Shown here in pieces: positions 32,368-35,562 of a stretch of DNA of 35,562 bases. Made by a program: the position numbers and the translations under genes. A model generated the notes under the pieces. It was not told the origin of the DNA. It worked only from the letters and a program-made list of their open reading frames with translations, and did not search any database. The stretch is from an uncultured Bacteroides sp. Lineage in GTDB: Bacteria > Bacillota > Clostridia > Lachnospirales > Lachnospiraceae. The DNA is taken from positions 1-35,562 of the forward strand of contig CAMBEF010000004.1 of NCBI GenBank assembly GCA_945865495.1, written 5' to 3'. The stretch's first letter is position 1. Every line of letters begins with the position of its first letter.

Positions 32368-33756
32368 ATGATTATATCAGGGGATTACATGACCGGTAAG
32401 GTCACTATTGATAAAGATTTTGTGATACGTCAGGGCGAAGGAGAATATTACAGAATATTTGTAGATGAGAATATCACCAGCCTCAGGCAGAAGATGCACG
32501 CTGATGATATTGCCCGTTTGGAAGCTGCAATGGCACAGATGGGAAAGCTTGATGTTAATGCAATTGCTGTAAGGATGACAATGCGGGGAGAGGAGTACCA
32601 CTGGATACTTATGATACTCTCATATTCCGTGCTTGAAGAGAAGGGCAGCAGGCTTATTGATGTATCGCTTCAGGATATAGTGCCGGTATGGTCTGACGGA
32701 GGCAAAGAAAAGACACATATATCTGCTGATGAAGATCCGGGAACAGGACTTCTCAATAAGCGCGCGGTTACTGAGTATGCAAAAGACCTTATTGACCTTG
32801 GAAGATCCGGATGTAATGTTACCATTGCCATAATTGATATAGATGATTTCAAGACAATTAATGATACATATGGACACAGCTTTGGGGACGAAGTGCTGAT
32901 AAAAGTCGCAGAGATTATCCAGACTGCGATCGGAGATAAGGGCGTTGCCGGTAGAATCGGTGGTGACGAGATGTTTATAGTCCTCAAGGACATGAAGTCG
33001 CGTGATGAGATACGCCTGATTCTCAAAGAGATAAGAACTAATATAGAATGGGCGTACAAGAACGGAGAATATTCTGACCTTGTAACAACATGCTCGATAG
33101 GCTGTGCAACATATCCTGCGGATGCGGATAACTTTGCGGATCTGTTCAATGTTGCGGATAAGCTCCTGTACCTTGCAAAAGAGAAAGGCAAGAACAGATA
33201 TATAATTTATGAGGAAGAAGTCCACGGACAGTATGTAAGAGGCACGGGAGAAGCGCAGGAGCGCGTAAAAGACGTCCTCAAGTATAATAAGCTTGGAATG
33301 GTACTTGAGATAATGGATGGCTTTGCGTTCGGTGACCAATTCACATTAAAGGATATATGTGAGAAGATTGGGCCGTGCTTTGAACTTGAGAACATAAGCG
33401 TATATACGGGACCTGACTGGAAACGTCAGGCTATGTGGGGAATATTCAAGGACGAAGAGCTTCAGATACCTTATATAGATAATCCTGAATATCTTGAATG
33501 TTTTGACAGGTATAATATATTTGCAATAAACAGTCTGCAGAGCATTAAGCCAAGATGCAGGCAACTGTATGATACGCTTGCATCACAGAAGATAAGTGCT
33601 TCCGTGCATTATCTTATAGGCACGGCTGACAAGCCTGTGGGCCTTATAACATTTAATAAGAGCAAGCTGGCTAAAAAATGGGCTAACTGGGATATAGACT
33701 GGTTGTGTATATTAGCCCATATGATTAAAAGGAGAATATTCGGTAAGGAATATTAG
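32368..33756 (+). CDS. PAS-GGDEF-GAF-like diguanylate cyclase
   Basis: A soluble protein of about 462 residues. An N-terminal PAS-like domain (about 10-110) is followed by a GGDEF domain (about 120-285): DPGTGLLNKRAV, IAIIDIDDFKTINDTYGHSFGD and the active-site loop GRIGGDEMF, a GGDEM variant of GGDEF that keeps the metal- and GTP-binding acids. The inhibitory RxxD site is not present. The C-terminal 170 residues look GAF-like, with no EAL or HD-GYP domain. It could produce c-di-GMP for the PilZ chemoreceptor in this window; that link is inference. ATG 32368 with GGAG 6 bp upstream is preferred to ATG 32356, which has no space for a ribosome site. Confidence 0.85.
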   Translation: MIISGDYMTGKVTIDKDFVIRQGEGEYYRIFVDENITSLRQKMHADDIARLEAAMAQMGKLDVNAIAVRMTMRGEEYHWILMILSYSVLEEKGSRLIDVSLQDIVPVWSDGGKEKTHISADEDPGTGLLNKRAVTEYAKDLIDLGRSGCNVTIAIIDIDDFKTINDTYGHSFGDEVLIKVAEIIQTAIGDKGVAGRIGGDEMFIVLKDMKSRDEIRLILKEIRTNIEWAYKNGEYSDLVTTCSIGCATYPADADNFADLFNVADKLLYLAKEKGKNRYIIYEEEVHGQYVRGTGEAQERVKDVLKYNKLGMVLEIMDGFAFGDQFTLKDICEKIGPCFELENISVYTGPDWKRQAMWGIFKDEELQIPYIDNPEYLECFDRYNIFAINSLQSIKPRCRQLYDTLASQKISASVHYLIGTADKPVGLITFNKSKLAKKWANWDIDWLCILAHMIKRRIFGKEY

Positions 33757-33773
33757 ACAGGAAATACAAAGGT

Positions 33774-34486
33774 ATGATAGATACATATGTTGCCATAGAC
33801 CTGGAGACAACCGGAACCAATCCGGCTGAGGACAGGATAATTGAGGTAGGAGCGGCAAGAGTAGAGTGCGGTCGGGTTGTAAGTACATTTTCAACATTTG
33901 TTAATCCGCAGATATCAATAAGTCCGAGAATAACAGCGCTTACGGGGATTACGGATGAAGATGTTGCAGATGCACCGGTAATTACCGACATAATAGCTGA
34001 TATAATTGCATATACAAGTGATGTTCCGATTCTTGGACATAATGTGATATTTGATTACAGCTTCATTAAAAAAGCAGCAGTTAACAGCAGGCTTGAATAG
34101 CAAAAGAGGGAATTGACACACTTAAGATTGCACGAAGGATTCTTCCGGATGTTCCGCATAAGAATCTTCCGGCACTGTGTGAGCATTTTAAGATAGACCC
34201 GGGCAAGAGCCACAGGGCGCTTGATGACGCGATAAGTGCGTCGAAACTGTATTATGCACTGTATGCTGTTAATCCGGAAGATGAGATGTTCAATAAGGCG
34301 ATGATCCTTAACTATAGCGTTAAGAAGGATTCTCCCATAACGCCGGCACAGAAAAAATACCTTATGGCACTTGCGCAATACCATAACGTGGCGGTAACGG
34401 TTCCAATAGATGGTATGACGAAGAGTCAGGCTTCACGCATGATTGACGGTATTATCGGACAGTATGGCAAGATTCCGGTACGCTAA
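33774..34486 (+). pseudogene. DnaQ-type 3'-5' exonuclease, frameshifted
   Basis: The first frame (33774-34100) carries AIDLETTGTNPAEDRIIEVGA and PILGHNVIFDYSFIKKA, the DEDDh exonuclease motifs I and II, then stops at TAG 34098. The homologous reading continues in another frame from about 34097 to 34486: IAKEGIDTLKIARRILP, PALCEHFKIDPGKSHRALDD with motif III His and Asp, then a C-terminal TPAQKKYLMALAQYH domain. Restoring one A before the TAG rejoins the frames. It is a single-base deletion, either real or an assembly error; no slippery heptamer for programmed frameshifting is seen. The full product would be about 237 residues, similar to stand-alone DnaQ/PolC-epsilon-like exonucleases. Confidence 0.85.
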
Positions 34487-34494
34487 GTACACGG

Positions 34495-35091
34495 TCATGC
34501 ATTCAGCTCATCCATTTTTTTGAGAATATATTTTTTCATCGGGGTGTTCAGCATATGAACGCGGTTACGGAGATTGTTGAATTTGTCTGAATCTCCGTTT
34601 TTTATATAGCAGGATGCCAGCAGAATGTAGTTGCTGCTTGTGTCAGTACCGCATTCGATTCCGAATTCAAGGACACGGACTGCTTCGTCAATATGGTCTT
34701 CGTTAATGAGCTGCTCACCCCACTTTACTATGGTGGCGGTAAGTGACGCATAATTATTATCATACTCAGAGAGAGCGGGCAGATTGGCAGCACCGTAAGC
34801 AAGCTTAAGGTCTGTGTTGGTTATCCCCTGAAGATTTACTATCCTGCATGATGCGAGATGTCTGATTGTTTCCTGGCAGGAAGCAATTTCTTTTGAAGGA
34901 TTTGTAAAAAAAGGTAGGGAATCAAGCGGGATTGTGATATAATCAAGAGAATCAAGGCTCTGCCGTCTTGTGGAGTTGGCTTTGGATTCACGCTCAAGAT
35001 AAGCTGATTCGGATAATCTGTCACGGCGGTAAGTGTATTTTGCAAAAGCCGTGAATGCAAGTGAAAGAATCAGAACAATAATAAATATCAT
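34495..35091 (-). CDS. Membrane-anchored hypothetical protein with TPR-like C-terminus
   Basis: Unrecognised protein of 198 residues. The start at 35091 has GGGAGG 7 bp upstream; the longer frame to 35253 runs through the divergent small gene. Residues 2-17 form a single hydrophobic helix (IFIIVLILSLAFTAFAKY), followed by a basic segment and then a helical region. About residues 120-195 look like two or three TPR-type helical pairs (IDEAVRVLEFGIECGTD, NYILLASCYIKNGDSDKFNN). It is convergent with the exonuclease gene (8 bp between stops) and divergent from a 37-residue peptide gene. A scaffold or assembly role is a guess only. Confidence 0.7.
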   Translation of the reverse strand: MIFIIVLILSLAFTAFAKYTYRRDRLSESAYLERESKANSTRRQSLDSLDYITIPLDSLPFFTNPSKEIASCQETIRHLASCRIVNLQGITNTDLKLAYGAANLPALSEYDNNYASLTATIVKWGEQLINEDHIDEAVRVLEFGIECGTDTSSNYILLASCYIKNGDSDKFNNLRNRVHMLNTPMKKYILKKMDELNA

Positions 35092-35116
35092 CGAAAACCT
35101 CCCGAAAGGAATAATT

Positions 35117-35230
35117 ATGATTAATTTTACAAGCAAAAAGAATAAAAAAATCCTTGTTGTAGTAATATCTATAATGATAATAGCGATGGTAGCACCGCTT
35201 GTGTTAAGTTCGGTACTTGGAATATTGTAA
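35117..35230 (+). CDS. 37-residue single-helix membrane peptide
   Basis: MINFTSKKNKKILVVVISIM and a further hydrophobic run to residue 37: a short basic N-terminus and one membrane helix with Pro near its end. AGGA stands 6 bp before the ATG, so it is probably translated. Its start lies 25 bp from the divergent gene on the other strand. Function unknown; it could be a small membrane regulator or partner of the divergent protein. Confidence 0.6.
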   Translation: MINFTSKKNKKILVVVISIMIIAMVAPLVLSSVLGIL

Positions 35231-35313
35231 TACCTGCACTGTGTGGCTGTCAATTACAATGCTTATGCACAAACTTGAGATGCGCATAAAGTAGCGCAGG
35301 AATGGAGATTATT

Positions 35314-35562
35314 ATGCTCTCGGATACAGTTTTCAGAAGAAGCGTTCTTAAAAATATAACTGAATACAGATCAGGCAGTCAGGGCATATTATCGGCAGTC
35401 AGCAATGGAAGATATGCAGTTATTGATGCATGTAATGCTCTTGCGTGCTGCAAAGGGGTGGCGGAAGGCATTAATGCGGCGGTTACAATCCCTGACAGCT
35501 ATGATGAGAAGTTACTCAAAAAGCTCATTGCGGATATAGATGCGCAGTGCAGAATATGCGGG
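35314..35562 (+). CDS. Unrecognised Cys-rich protein, 3'-partial
   Basis: An open frame from ATG 35314 (GGAG 6 bp upstream) runs off the window after 83 residues. It is not recognised. It carries five cysteines, in DACNALACCKG near residue 45-55 and AQCRICG at the edge, an arrangement that could bind an Fe-S cluster or zinc. The 80 bp before it hold an imperfect hairpin (CTTATGC with GCATAAAG near 35260-35292) but no clear promoter. Confidence 0.6.
   Translation, partial: MLSDTVFRRSVLKNITEYRSGSQGILSAVSNGRYAVIDACNALACCKGVAEGINAAVTIPDSYDEKLLKKLIADIDAQCRICG

Noticed and set aside
1-35562. tRNA or rRNA genes, CRISPR arrays, complete insertion sequences
   Set aside because: None was seen on reading either strand; intergenic space is short and accounted for.

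Overview
The window reads as chromosome from a low-to-mid GC anaerobic Firmicute, most likely a Lachnospiraceae-type clostridium. This rests on gene order and protein flavour: the spoVT-mazG-hup-rqcP-yabP-yabQ-divIC-spoIIE-tilS-hpt-ftsH block of spore-forming lineages, an anaerobic (cbi-type) cobalamin cluster, purine-rich ribosome binding sites and a Trk/KdpDE-like potassium operon. No rRNA, tRNA, CRISPR array or insertion sequence was found. Promoter, operator and RNA-structure calls are by-eye matches.

Layout. (1) 1-3797: potassium uptake operon: TrkH/KtrB channel (5'-truncated by the window), TrkA/KtrA gate, and a short KdpD-like kinase with a KdpE-like regulator. (2) 3841-5530: a convergent Na+-dependent (NSS) transporter on the minus strand, whose roughly 255-nt leader folds on paper into a multi-helix RNA; this is the most interesting signal in the window. 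(3) 5531-8086: a free-standing FakA-like domain and a membrane chemoreceptor ending in a YcgR/PilZ c-di-GMP module. (4) 8164-14575: cobalamin operon cbiF, cbiG, cbiH, a cbiJ-cbiE-cbiT triple fusion and a cbiK-cbiL fusion. (5) 14565-19559: an accessory patch of fragments and solitary genes: ABC-transporter tail, HTH protein with a broken HipA-like kinase, DUF1963 protein, GNAT remnant, nitrilase-family amidohydrolase, and an AAA/DUF4143 ATPase whose promoter is bracketed by two matching inverted repeats.

(6) 19679-27848: the conserved sporulation, division and housekeeping block. spoVT has a perfect sigma-G-type promoter. spoIIE has the odd 21-bp spacer expected of a Spo0A-activated sigma-A promoter, yet encodes only the cytoplasmic part of SpoIIE. 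(7) 27849-31581: a possible short RNA unit, an intracellular GH13 alpha-amylase-family enzyme and a membrane-anchored SGNH-fold protein lacking the catalytic residues. (8) 31598-35562: trmD, a PAS-GGDEF-GAF-like protein, a frameshifted DnaQ-type exonuclease, a membrane-anchored hypothetical protein divergent from a 37-residue membrane peptide, and the start of an unrecognised Cys-rich protein cut by the window end.

How parts join: TrkA/TrkH with the KdpDE-like pair form a self-contained potassium sensing and uptake unit; the Cbi proteins carry out consecutive corrin-ring steps, with fusions pairing enzymes of the path; the GGDEF and PilZ proteins are potential producer and reader of c-di-GMP.
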